Of a stretch of DNA of 64,000 nt, positions 9,843 through 18,726 are shown in pieces (position 1 is the first letter of the stretch; each line of letters begins with the position of its first letter). Position numbers and translations under genes: made by a program. The stretch spans positions 841,113 through 905,112 of the forward strand of contig CAJNDS010002390.1 in assembly GCA_905221605.1 (NCBI GenBank), given 5' to 3'. Origin of the DNA: Symbiodinium natans. Its lineage: Eukaryota > Sar > Dinophyceae > Suessiales > Symbiodiniaceae. The notes under the pieces were generated by a model that saw nothing but the letters and a program-made list of their open reading frames with translations, did no database searches and had not been told where the DNA came from.

Positions 9843-9903
9843 GCCCCGGCCTAGACCACGAAGACCCCATGCATGGACTCAAAGAAGCCTCAGAGCGGCC
9901 CAA
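9843..9903 (+). CDS. Candidate exon, polar
   Basis: Acceptor GCCCAG, strong donor GTAAGG. Best frame reads PGLDHEDPMHGLKEASERP. The phase does not agree with 8487 or 10115, so it may be alternative. Confidence 0.38.
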
Positions 9904-9947
9904 GTAAGGGCCTTGTTTCGGGTTGGGACGAGGGGGGGGGGGAGGTG

Positions 9948-10060
9948 GGGTTTAGGGTTTAGGGTTTAGGGTTTAGGGTTTAGGGTTTAGGGTTTAGGGT
10001 TTAGGGTTTAGGGTTTAGGGTTTAGGGTTTAGGGTTTAGGGTTTAGGGTTTAGGGTTTAG
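9948..10060 (+). repeat. Telomeric array TTTAGGG
   Basis: About sixteen tandem units, nearly perfect; one of the longest arrays here, placed 45 bases after the 9903 exon end. Confidence 0.95.
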
Positions 10061-10114
10061 GGGGTCTGAACCCGAAACACTCAGCCCTAGACCCTCAACC
10101 AAGAGGGGGCAGAG

Positions 10115-10186
10115 GGTCTCACGAAAGAGGCTGTGATGGAATCCTTTGCGGACCAGTACTATCTGCTGCTGCAAATCTCCCACGAA
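10115..10186 (+). CDS. Candidate channel N-terminal exon
   Basis: 24 codons in phase 0, acceptor GCAGAG, donor GTGAGC. Reads GLTKEAVMESFADQ then YYLLLQISHE. Joins 8487 upstream and 10875 downstream without a shift. Confidence 0.55.
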
Positions 10187-10332
10187 GTGAGCTTCGGCTT
10201 GGGTTTGACTAGGGATTAGGGTTGAGGGTTTTAGGGTTTGGGGTTACTTTTGTACCCTCTAAATCCCAAAACCAAACCCTGAACCCCACATGCGGAACTG
10301 CCCTCCTGACTCCTTGCACCTAGAGTTAGGCA

Positions 10333-10433
10333 TCATCATGGGTTCCCTTACTACCCCCCTCTAGACTACAACCCCTTAGGTTCAGAAGGGGGGGGGGTAG
10401 TATAGAGGGGGTCATAGGCAAACCCATGATGTA
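10333..10433. repeat. Fold-back element, single copy
   Basis: Arms CATGGGTTCCCTTACTACCC and its imperfect inverse GGGGTAGTATAGAGG..ACCCATGAT. No second copy noticed. Confidence 0.65.
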
Positions 10434-10874
10434 GTGAGTTGAAAGAGGAGTTTGATTTTTTCAAAGCCCTCAACCCCAAGCCGTCAAGCCTTGTAAACCC
10501 CCCAGACCTAAGTCAAAAGGAATCTCAACTATGACCCTCAACCCTAGCCAAAACCCTAAACCCTAAACCTAAGCCCTAAACCTTCAACTCTCAACTCTCA
10601 ACCCTGAACCCTAAACCCTCAACCCTCAACCCTAAACCCTATCCCAGCTTCCGAAGCCATAGGATGCGAGCCCACAGCTTTCATTAAGGCTCAGGGTTTA
10701 GGATTTAGGGCCTGGATGTTGAATTTCTCAACCCGTGCACCCGTAGTCCTAAGAAGTGGCCCCAACCCCCAAACTATACCACAAGCCCGAAACTCCTAGA
10801 GACCTGAAACCCGGGCCCTAAACCCTAAACCCAAAACCCTAAACCGATGATTGTCTCCGCGGCTGCAGCCTGAG

Positions 10875-10916
10875 GAGCAACTATCGAAGCCCAACTACCT
10901 CCGGGCGGTCAGTCAG
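10875..10916 (+). CDS. Candidate channel N-terminal exon
   Basis: 14 codons (EQLSKPNYLRAVSQ) in phase 0 between CCTGAG and a GC donor. The following intron holds the CATT/AT microsatellites and an unrelated island. Confidence 0.48.
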
Positions 10917-10929
10917 GCGCGGTGTCTGC

Positions 10930-11393
10930 GTGTGTGTGAGAGAGAGAGGGATCCGTATTGAATCATACTCGCGCTTATACTTATGCGTATACGTGCAAAT
11001 AATATGCGTATAAATATATCATATATATATATATGCATATACATATACATCTATATATACATAGTGTTCATTCAATCACTCGTACATACATTCAGTCGTT
11101 TATTCGTTCATGCGTTCATGCTCCTCCATTCGTTCTCATTCGATCATATTCAAATTCTTCAATTCATTCATTCACATGAACTTTGTTCGTGCATTCATTC
11201 ATTCCTTCGACCATTCGTCCATTATCCATCCATCCACCCATCCATTCATTCATTCACCATTCACTCATTCACTCATTCCGTCCTCGTTCGCTCGTTCGTT
11301 CATCCGTCCATTATTTATACAACCATCCATTTATTCACTCATTCATTCATTCACTCATTCACTCACATTTACATGTGTATATATGTACACATG

Positions 11394-11427
<34 letters not shown>

Positions 11428-11465
11428 TCTACATATGTATACATATATATATATATAGACAGCTG
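10930..11465. repeat. CATT and AT microsatellites
   Basis: GA, then AT-rich stretch (11010-11065), degenerate CATT/CATTCATC (11080-11370) and ATATGT (11370-11465). His/Ile/Ser/Tyr-rich open frames across it are artefacts. Confidence 0.92.
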
Positions 11466-11481
11466 TAGAGCCCTCCCCCAC

Positions 11482-12006
11482 TCAACATGAGTTGGGACCC
11501 GCGCAGATTTCCTGCAAGGCAACATTTCGGTACAGCTGTCTGCCTAGCTTCCCTAGCCTGCTTAGCAAAGCAGCATCTCGGTACAGTTGCCCGCCTGAGC
11601 CTCCACTCCAAAGCCAACGATTTTGTTCTTGACAGCCCTTTGTGATGAGGACGAATACGGAGCACGTTTCAAGTGAACTCAGCGTTTGAACTGTGGCTAT
11701 GTTGGCAAAACTCCATCTGATGGATTCGTTGTGCACGCACTCAATGCCGATTTGCTGGAACCCGTCTAATGGTTTTCCAGGTACTATGCGCAGCTGGCTT
11801 GGGTCATCGAGGGATAGACCTTTGCTGGCTCCTTTAGTCTCCCATTGCGCACGCTTTGCTGGTTGCATGGCTCGACGAAATGGTCGAAAAGGTGACTCAG
11901 TAAGATAACCACAACAACTACCCAACACAGAACCATCACCGAAAATCACTAGCCGAAGAGGCCCAATCAATAAAGTCAGTGTGAGTAGACCACTAATCAA
12001 TACCAA
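11482..12006 (-). other. Unidentified minus-strand open frame in an intronic insert
   Basis: 174 codons open on the minus strand starting MVLISGLLTLTLLIGPLRLV, with a near-duplicate short motif (GQLYRDAALL / RQLYRNVALQ). The island lacks telomeric repeats, is bordered by AT/CATT and TGTGCA microsatellites, and lies inside a + strand intron. Possibly a decayed mobile element or retroposed fragment. No domain recognised, and it may not be coding. Confidence 0.25.
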
Positions 12007-12059
12007 AAGAGGCTGAAAACCAAAACCACCATAGCGAAGATGCTCATTAGTGCTACCTA

Positions 12060-12256
12060 CACGTAGCCTTCAAGATTGGCACAGACACGTACACATACAC
12101 GTACTTGTATATCCGTGCATGTGTATATACATGTGCGTGTATGCATGTATGCATGTGTGCAAGCTCTGTGGCGCTCTCTTCCGACATATGGCTTCGGGTG
12201 AGGTTTTCGGTGAAAGCCAGGTATGAACTTTGGAACTGTGAACCCCTCAAACTGCC

Positions 12257-12290
<34 letters not shown>

Positions 12291-12412
12291 TGCATGAACT
12301 CTAAACCCTCAGCCCTCAACCCTCAACCCTCAACCCTAAACCCTAAACCCTAAACCCTAAACCCTAAACCAAAGACAGCGTCTCCTGGCAAACACGACGA
12401 TAGAGCCACGAA
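12060..12412. repeat. TGTA/CATG microsatellite, C-run and CCCTAAA array
   Basis: Alternating ACGTACAC/ATGTGTAT (12080-12155), a run of over 30 C at 12258-12288, then CCCTCAA grading into CCCTAAA (12303-12370). The grading suggests local spread of a variant unit. Confidence 0.8.
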
Positions 12413-12413
12413 G

Positions 12414-12449
12414 GCCAGCCTTCAACCTATTCCGCCCACAGCCGGCGGA
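12414..12449 (+). CDS. Possible exon, Pro-rich
   Basis: 12 codons (ASLQPIPPTAGG) in phase 0 after CACGAAG with a GC donor at 12450. Phase fits 10875 but not 12671. Confidence 0.33.
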
Positions 12450-12670
12450 GCTTTAGATTTAGGGATTCGGGCTCAGGGCTTAGGGGTTCCGAAGTCCTGG
12501 ATCAGACTCACAAAGGGCGCTTTTGGGACGCAGGGTTTACGGCTAAGTGCTGAACATAGGGGTCGGAATAACCTCTATGGTCCTTTGACCTCCAAAACCC
12601 TATTCTAATTATTAAGGCCCGTATATTAAGTGCTTAATTGGCCGGCAACCCTAATCCCTAATCCCTGCAG

Positions 12671-12749
12671 GTTCAGCGGGCAAGACTGTGATCCCAAGTC
12701 CTTCCACAAGAGCAAGTCAACCGACACCGAGCCTGTTCCTGCAAAAGGG
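12671..12749 (+). CDS. Candidate exon, polar, telomeric donor
   Basis: Acceptor CCCTGCAG. Reads FSGQDCDPKSFHKSKSTD then TEPVPAKG. The intron starts GTTTAGGG, or alternatively at GC 12741. Strong coding appearance. Confidence 0.5.
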
Positions 12750-13609
12750 GTTTAGGGTTTTGGGTTTAGGATTTAGGGTTTAGGGTTTAGGGGTCGTCAG
12801 GTTGTGAGGATTGCGGTTTGTGGTTTCCGAGCGTTCGTTATTTGAGTTCAAAGTTTTGGCGTTTGGGGTTTCGGGTCAGCAAGCGTTTTTGCAAGCGTTT
12901 TTTGCGGTAGTTTTATCCTGAGATGCCTTCTCAAGATTCCGGATCGGTTGTACGCCCATGTTTGTTTAGGCTTCCAGCAGTTTTTAGGATAGGGTTGGGG
13001 CAGTAGCTCTGACTGTTTTCAGAGAACCTTTGTGGGGTTCCGGTTTTGGTGTGGTACTTGAGGTTCAAGGGTACTTGTGGGGTAACTGTTCGCGCGTTCT
13101 TCACAGGGGGGCGGGGGGGGAAACTGCCGCATTCATGCGATCAAAAATAGACTCACCCATACATGCCATTCCGTGATGGGGGCCCTTGCCCTTCTTAAGC
13201 CCCGAGCAGATGCCACAGCGTACCCGAAAGCCTAAGCCCTCACCCAATGGCTTCTACAATTCCACTTCTTGCTTCGGCGCAGGGTACCTTGCTAGACTAT
13301 GATGTAGAACGCCCTAAACCCTAAACCCTAAACCCTAAACCCTAAACCCTAAACCCTAAACCCTAAACCCTAAACCCTAAACGCATCCTACGCCCAACGT
13401 CCATAGCCCCCAACGGCCGGGCGTTTCGGTCTACAGGGAGGATCCTCTAAGAGGGTTCCGTGTTCAGGGCTGGTTTCCTCGTAGGGCATGGAAGCCTAAA
13501 CCTAAACCCTATAAACCCTATAAGCCCTAAACCCTAAACCCTAAACCCTAAACCCCTAAACCCTAAACCCTAAACCCTAAACCCTAAATCCTAAACCGGC
13601 TGGGCTCAG
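12750..13609. other. Intron, telomeric at both ends
   Basis: Begins with TTTAGGG (12750-12795), unique middle with no exon, then CCCTAAA arrays at 13310-13382 and 13496-13597 just before the next acceptor. Confidence 0.6.
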
Positions 13610-13690
13610 GCAAAGGAGTCGAAGCTGTCAAAGGAGTCCAGGCTGTCGGTGCCGGCGGAGAGCGGGGCATCTCTCCAACAGCTATTGAGG
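13610..13690 (+). CDS. Candidate exon, Ser/Lys-rich
   Basis: 27 codons in phase 0, acceptor GGCTCAG, GC donor at 13691. Reads AKESKLSKESRLSV then PAESGASLQQLLR. CCCTAAA before, TTTAGGG after. Confidence 0.55.
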
Positions 13691-13702
13691 GCTTGGCTTA
13701 AG

Positions 13703-13790
13703 TTTAGGGTTTAGGGTTTAGGGTTTAGGGTTTAGGGTTTAGGGTTTAGGGTTTAGGGTTTAGGGTTTAGGGTTTAGGGTTTAGGGTTGA
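13703..13790 (+). repeat. Telomeric array TTTAGGG
   Basis: Twelve units starting 13 bases after the exon end at 13690. Confidence 0.95.
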
Positions 13791-13801
13791 GGGCTTATCT
13801 T

Positions 13802-13912
13802 GTTAGCCAAGTGGTACCCTTTACCCTTCTTCTGGTTCTGGGTTCCCTTATAAAGTAACCCACCTTTAAAAGGGTGGTGCCCTTATTATAATATGGCTAC
13901 GGGGCTTCTAAG
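13802..13912. repeat. Fold-back element, family F4
   Basis: GTTAGCCAAGTGGTACCCTT at the left, TATGGCTACGGGGCTTCTAA at the right, inner CTTATAAAGTAACCCACC. Copies or relatives at 16189, 18782, 19351, 26459 and 60986. Confidence 0.78.
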
Positions 13913-14242
13913 TTATAGGGGGTGTTTAACCCTAACACGAAACAACCTCCTCCTAGGTTCCCTCATGAGCCCTTTCACGCCAAAAGGGGCACCATTTTTT
14001 CAATTTCTAGGCTACTTGGGTCTAGCAGAAGCAACGAACAGAAGTTCCGGCCGGAGTTTGGAAGTTGTCGGTGGGTTGCTCAGGGTTGTGGGCTTCAGGC
14101 CTTCAGGGTTCAGGGTTTAGGGTTTAGGATGTAGGGTCTAGGGAGTCGGCGTAGGGCTTGCGGTTTAGGATTCCATTGCTGGACCCCAAGCCCCAAGCCC
14201 TCAACGCTATAAACCTTTCGACACCTTGGTATATCAGGCTCT

Positions 14243-14370
14243 CTACCTGGAGTCTCTAATGTAGTTCTTTTTTGGGTTTAGGGTTTAGAGTTTAGGGTTT
14301 AGGGTTTAGGGTTTAGGGTTTGATTCTAGTATACTACCCCAAAAAGGTACTACATAGGAGCCTTTAGGTA
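14243..14370. repeat. Fold-back F6 with telomeric insertion
   Basis: Same ends as the 44063 copy (CTACCTGGAGTCTCT..CATAGGAGCCTTTAGGTA). Where that copy reads TTTTTTGGGTTAGTTG, this one has about seven TTTAGGG units (14274-14321). Confidence 0.88.
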
Positions 14371-14399
14371 CTGCCCAAGCCTCAGCACCTTGGAAAGCC

Positions 14400-14825
14400 C
14401 CTCAGTCCTCAAAAAACCCTCGAGACCCCCAAACCCTCAAAACCTTCAAAACTTCCTGCAGACCTGAAAACCCTCCAAACCCTACAACACCTCGAAAACC
14501 CTCAGAAGCCTCGTAATATTCAAAACCTCAAAACCCTTCAAAACCCTCAAAATGCCCTGAGCATGAGACTCAAAATTCTCACAGCCTCCTCCAAACCCTC
14601 AAAGCCCTCAAAGCCCTCAAAGCCCTGAAACCCTCCAAAAAACTCAAAAACCCACAACAACCCGACTCAAAGCCCTCAAACCCTCCAAAACCTCAACGAC
14701 CCTCAACCCTCCCAAACCTCAAAACCCGCAAACCCTCCGAAACCTCCAAAACCCTCAACAACCCTCCCAAACCTCAAAAGCCATCAAAGACACACAAAAC
14801 CTTCAAACCCTCACAACCCTCGACA
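14400..14825. repeat. CCCTCAAAA-type degenerate array
   Basis: Over 400 bases of loosely repeated AACCCTCAAAACC, a divergent cousin of CCCTAAA. No coding signal. Confidence 0.75.
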
Positions 14826-14882
14826 CCCTATCTGAAGGCTCTAATGTAGTTCCTTCTTGGGCTACTTAAAGGGACCACCCCA

Positions 14883-14958
14883 ATAAACCCTAAACCCTAA
14901 ACCCTAAACCCTAAACCCTAAACCCTAAACCCTAAACCCTAAACCCTAAACCCTAAGC
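14883..14958 (-). repeat. Telomeric array CCCTAAA before an acceptor
   Basis: Ten units, ending 14 bases before the AG at 14972. Confidence 0.95.
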
Positions 14959-14972
14959 CCCCACCGTCCCAG

Positions 14973-15039
14973 GCGCTCTCACCCGTCTCGGTAAACTCCA
15001 AGGCGGAGCGGCCCTCCCAGGCATCGTCCTCGCCCAAGG
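14973..15039 (+). CDS. Candidate exon, Ser/Pro-rich linker
   Basis: Acceptor GTCCCAG. Reads ALSPVSVNSKAERPS then QASSSPK, high GC3. GC donors at 15040 or 15043. A CCCTAAA array ends just upstream; a TTTAGGG array starts about 27 bases downstream. Confidence 0.52.
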
Positions 15040-15311
15040 GCGCCCGAGCTTAAAGCAGAATGCCGTAGGGTTTAGGGTTTAGGGTTTAGGGTTTAGGGTT
15101 TAGGGTTTAGGGTTTAGGGTTGAGGTCAGGTCTCCAAATGAGCGTCCATTGTTGGGGGACCTGTGTTCGAGTATAGCCCTTGATTCCCACCCACCCCCCC
15201 CCCCCCCCCCTCCCCCCCCACCCCTAACCCTAAACCCTAAACCCTAAACCCTCAACCCGAAACCCGAAACCCGAATCCCTAACCCTCCCCCCGCCCCCCG
15301 GCCCCCCACAG

Positions 15312-15352
15312 GGAACATGAAATGGGAGAACTGGCCTTCTTCACAATTTTCG
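15312..15352 (+). CDS. Possible short exon
   Basis: After CCCCACAG, donor GTTTAGGG. Reads EHEMGELAFFTIF. Weak. Confidence 0.25.
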
Positions 15353-15524
15353 GTTTAGGGTCAAGGGTTTAGGGTTTAGGGTTTAGGGTTTAGGGTTTAG
15401 GGTTTAGGGTTTAGGGTTTAGGGACATCCTGAACTAGGTGTTTTGTTTTCTGAATTCTCGCACTGAATAAGCAGACCCTGTTTGGCTGACGGTCCCTTCC
15501 CAGCGGTTGAACCCCACAACTGCG

Positions 15525-15655
15525 TACTTGAAGGTTCATGGGTAGTTCTAAGTAGGGTTATCATGAGTACCCTGAATATGGGTACTTATAGCCCGTTCTA
15601 ACTATAGTTGCCTTATTTATAGCCCAACTTGTAGCTACCCACGAACCTTCAAGTA
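15525..15655. repeat. Fold-back element, family F3
   Basis: Arms TACTTGAAGGTTCATGGGTA and TAGCTACCCACGAACCTTCA(AGTA). Relatives at 43151 and 56186 and half-copies near 49670, 56100 and 3900. Confidence 0.85.
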
Positions 15656-15929
15656 GGCCTCAAAGTCAAAGTCCCAATTTTAGGGCTTAGGGTTTAGGAC
15701 CGGACCCGAAAACCGAAATCCTGAATCCCAAGCCTTTGCCTTTACACCCGAAACCCTCAACCCTGACCCTGAACCCCAAACCCTAAACCTTAAACCCTAA
15801 AATCAAAACCCTAAACCCCAAACCCCTAACCCCTAACCCTAAGCCCTAAACCCTAACCCCTACACGATCAAGCTCCTAGTAGGCTTTGGGTTTTCCAGGT
15901 AAACCCTAAGGCCCAAGTCGCAAAAAAAG

Positions 15930-15985
15930 GACTGGCGCCGCCAAAGCCCCGCCGCCCCTCCTTGACGCCGCAGCACTACCGGCAT
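15930..15985 (+). CDS. Possible exon, Ala/Pro-rich
   Basis: After AAAAAAAG with a GA donor at 15986. Reads TGAAKAPPPLLDAAALPA. High GC3. The frame choice is uncertain. Confidence 0.33.
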
Positions 15986-16908
15986 GAGGGGGGTTTAGGG
16001 TTTAGGGTTTAGGGCTTAAAGGGTTCCAGGGTTTCGCACTTCGAGGTTTAGGGGTTAGGGTTCAAAAGTCTAGGGTTTTGGGTGTAGGGTTCAATGGTTT
16101 GTAGGGTTTGGGGTTCAAGGAAGGTCTGGTTTGGGGCTTGAGCTTTAATGGTTTAGGGTCTGAGCTTTAAGAAGTTTAGCGTTTAGGGTTCCTTTACAAA
16201 GCAACCAACCCAAACAACAAGGTTACCCTTATTTTCATATGGTTTCTAGGCTACCAAGGTTCAGTGCGTTCAGGACTGGGGGTGTGCATCAGTGGACGTG
16301 TGCGGTGCCCACCCTGCGCCGATCCGATTCCTAAACCCTCGGGGAATCACATGAAGGACGGACCTTGGGGAGTATATACCTTTTTTCCAGGGTCGACTCC
16401 AAAGTAGGGAATTGAACCCTAAAAATTGGGGGTCATATACCAATCCCTGCTAAGGTGTGTGAACCATAAACCCTTTGACTCATTGATAAAGGATGGGGAG
16501 TGAGCTGGCCTGCTGCAGACGGTTTCCCTACTACTCCCCGCTACACTACCCCCGCTACATTCCCCCCTTACATGACCTTAACCTAATTTTGGGGAACGTA
16601 ACAAAAGGGGGGGAGGGGCAGGGCACCCCCCGGCCCGCGCCCCCGCCCCCTGAACCCGAATCCCCTTAACACTTTCGTGTGCCTCAGCATTGAGGGTTGG
16701 TCTAAATCATAATGAACATTTTGAGGTGGAACCCTAAACCATGAACCCTAAAACTTTAACAAGCCTGCACCCTATCAGCCCGACTTACTAGCCCTAACTA
16801 AGCCCTCGAAACCCTATAATTTCCAGCCCCAAACCCTAAGCCACCCTAAACCCTTAACCCTAAACCCTAAACCCTAAACCCTACCCCCCAAAGAACTGCC
16901 GGTGCCAG
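15986..16908. other. Intron sequence
   Basis: TTTAGGG-like repeats at 15990-16180, a partial F4 element at 16189-16259, a C/G-rich inverted stretch (16530-16640) and CCCTAAA before the acceptor at 16908. No exon recognised. Confidence 0.55.
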
Positions 16909-17010
16909 GCTCTTCAGCACCTTTACACACTTCGATCTGGGGCTCCAGATTGAAGCTGCACGAGCAGATGGGGAGCTGTCCCGGAGGAGGCCCCTTGAGG
17001 ACTTTTTTGG
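16909..17010 (+). CDS. Candidate exon, pre-S1 cytoplasmic region
   Basis: Acceptor GTGCCAG. Reads LFSTFTHFDLGLQIEAA then RADGELSRRRPLEDFF. Continuous coding appearance. The end is uncertain between a GT donor at 17011 and GA sites inside. Confidence 0.55.
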
Positions 17011-17880
17011 GTTTATAGGGTTTAGGGAGTTTAGGGTTTAGGGAGTTTTGGGTTTAGGGTTTAGGGTTATTGAGTTTTGTTTTTCACGTTTATGGTTTTC
17101 TGGAATGAAAACTCTAAACCCTAAAGCCCAGCAGCCTCAACCCTAACGGTGGCCCCATATCATATCTGTTAACCTTATACCTCATTGTAGCCCCTAGATA
17201 ACCTCATAAGAGCCCCCCCCCCCCCCCCCCTACAAAACAGAAACCCTATACTTCAAGAGACAGACCATAAACCCTAAACCCTAAACCCTAAACCCTAAAC
17301 CCTAAACCCTAAACCCTAAACCCTAAACCCCAAACCCTAAACCCTAAGCCCTAAACCCTAAACCAATACAAGTTATGGGGTTCTTAAGGGAGGAGGAGGG
17401 GGGGTGGTTCAATGGGGGCATGCGACCCAAGGTTCCCCCATACTCCCTCCCGATTGTTCCCTAGGTACCCCCATGGTATCCCCGCCCCCACCCCCCTCCC
17501 CCCCCCCCAAACCCTGCCTGTTTACCCTAAAAACACCACGGACCACGGGGAAGGACAGAGAAACCTCAGCCTAAACCCCACACCCTGAACCCTAAGCCCT
17601 AAAACCTAAACCCACCAATGAACGACAGGAGGGAGAAGGGTAAACCCGAAACCTTAGCCGCTTTAACCCTGAACCCTGAAGCGTAAACTCAGCACGAACC
17701 ACAGGGGGAGAGGGGAAACCGTAAACCTACCATTACCCCAAACCTTGAACCCTGATTAAACTTGATTAAACTCTAAACCCACAATGAACCAATGGACCAG
17801 AGTGAAAATCCTGAACTCTACAGCCTAACCTTAAACCCCTAAACCACAAACCCATGAACCACGGATCATGAACCACAGGG
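17011..17880. other. Intron sequence with F2 fold-back
   Basis: TTTAGGG variants at 17011-17070, CCCTAAA array 17268-17365, fold-back F2 at 17376-17475 (ATGGGGTTCTTAAGGGAGG and its diverged inverse), then degenerate CCTAAACC repeats with a recurring GAACCAC motif. No exon recognised. Confidence 0.55.
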
Positions 17881-18367
17881 GGGGGGGGGGATCATGAACC
17901 ACAGGGGGGGGGGGGGGGGGGGGACCCAAAACCACATGAACCACAGGAGGGGGGGGGTGGAGAGGGCGGGGGGGGAGGTGGGGGGTTGGAGGGGGGGGGG
18001 AGGGGGGGGGGGGGAGGGGGGGGGTGGAGGGGGGGGGGAGGGGGGGGGGGGGAGGGGGGGGGGGGGAGGGGGGGGGGGGGGGAGGGGGGGGGGGGGAGGG
18101 GGGGGGGGGGGGGGGGGGGGGAGGGCGGGGGGGGGGAGGGGGGGGGGGGGAGGGGGGGGGGGAGGGGGGGGGGGGAGGGGGGGGGAGGGGGGGGAGGGGG
18201 GGGGGAGGGGGGGGGAGGGGGGGGGGGGGGAGGGGGGGGGGGGGGGGGGGGGGGGAGGGGGGGAGGGGGAGGGGGAGCGGAGGGGGGGGGGGGGGGGGGG
18301 GGAGGGGGGGGGGATGGGGGGGGAGGGGGGGGGGAGGGGGGGGGAGGGGGGGAGGGGGGGGGGGGGT
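17878..18367 (+). repeat. Poly-G/A purine tract
   Basis: About 490 bases almost wholly G with A every 6-14 positions and few other interruptions. It is a potential G-quadruplex and triplex region, likely to be collapsed or mis-sized in assembly. Gly-rich and Pro-rich open frames here are artefacts. Confidence 0.95.
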
Positions 18368-18655
18368 GCGCCTATGCTGGCGCATATATCCGGTAAACCC
18401 TAAACCCTAGACCCTAAACCCTAAACCCTAAACCCTAAACCCTAAACTGCTTATTTAGGGACTTTGCTGGGTTTAGAGCGCCGTGCTTCGAAACCCTTAA
18501 AGACTTTTAAGCACAGGAGGGCCTGAAGCCCTAAAACCCTGAAACCCCCAGATCGGGTTTTAGGGATTAGGGCTTAGTGTTTAGGGATGAGGGTTTAGGG
18601 TTTACGGTTTAGGGTTTAGGGCTAGGGTTGAGCCCAAAACCCTGACACCTTGCAG

Positions 18656-18726
18656 GTATGGCCATTCCAAAGATGCGACGAAGACAAGGGGTGATGTGGA
18701 GGAGCCTTGCTTCTACCGGTGCCTTG
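18656..18726 (+). CDS. Candidate exon
   Basis: Acceptor CCTTGCAG, donor GTAGTTC. Reads YGHSKDATKTRGDVEEPC then FYRCL. Good splice sites on both ends. Confidence 0.55.

Noticed and set aside
10983-11490. His/Ser/Ile/Tyr-rich open frames
   Set aside because: Translation of CATT and AT microsatellites; all three forward frames are open alike.
17831-18410. Gly-rich and Pro-rich open frames of 128-184 codons
   Set aside because: They are the poly-G/A tract read in several frames on both strands.
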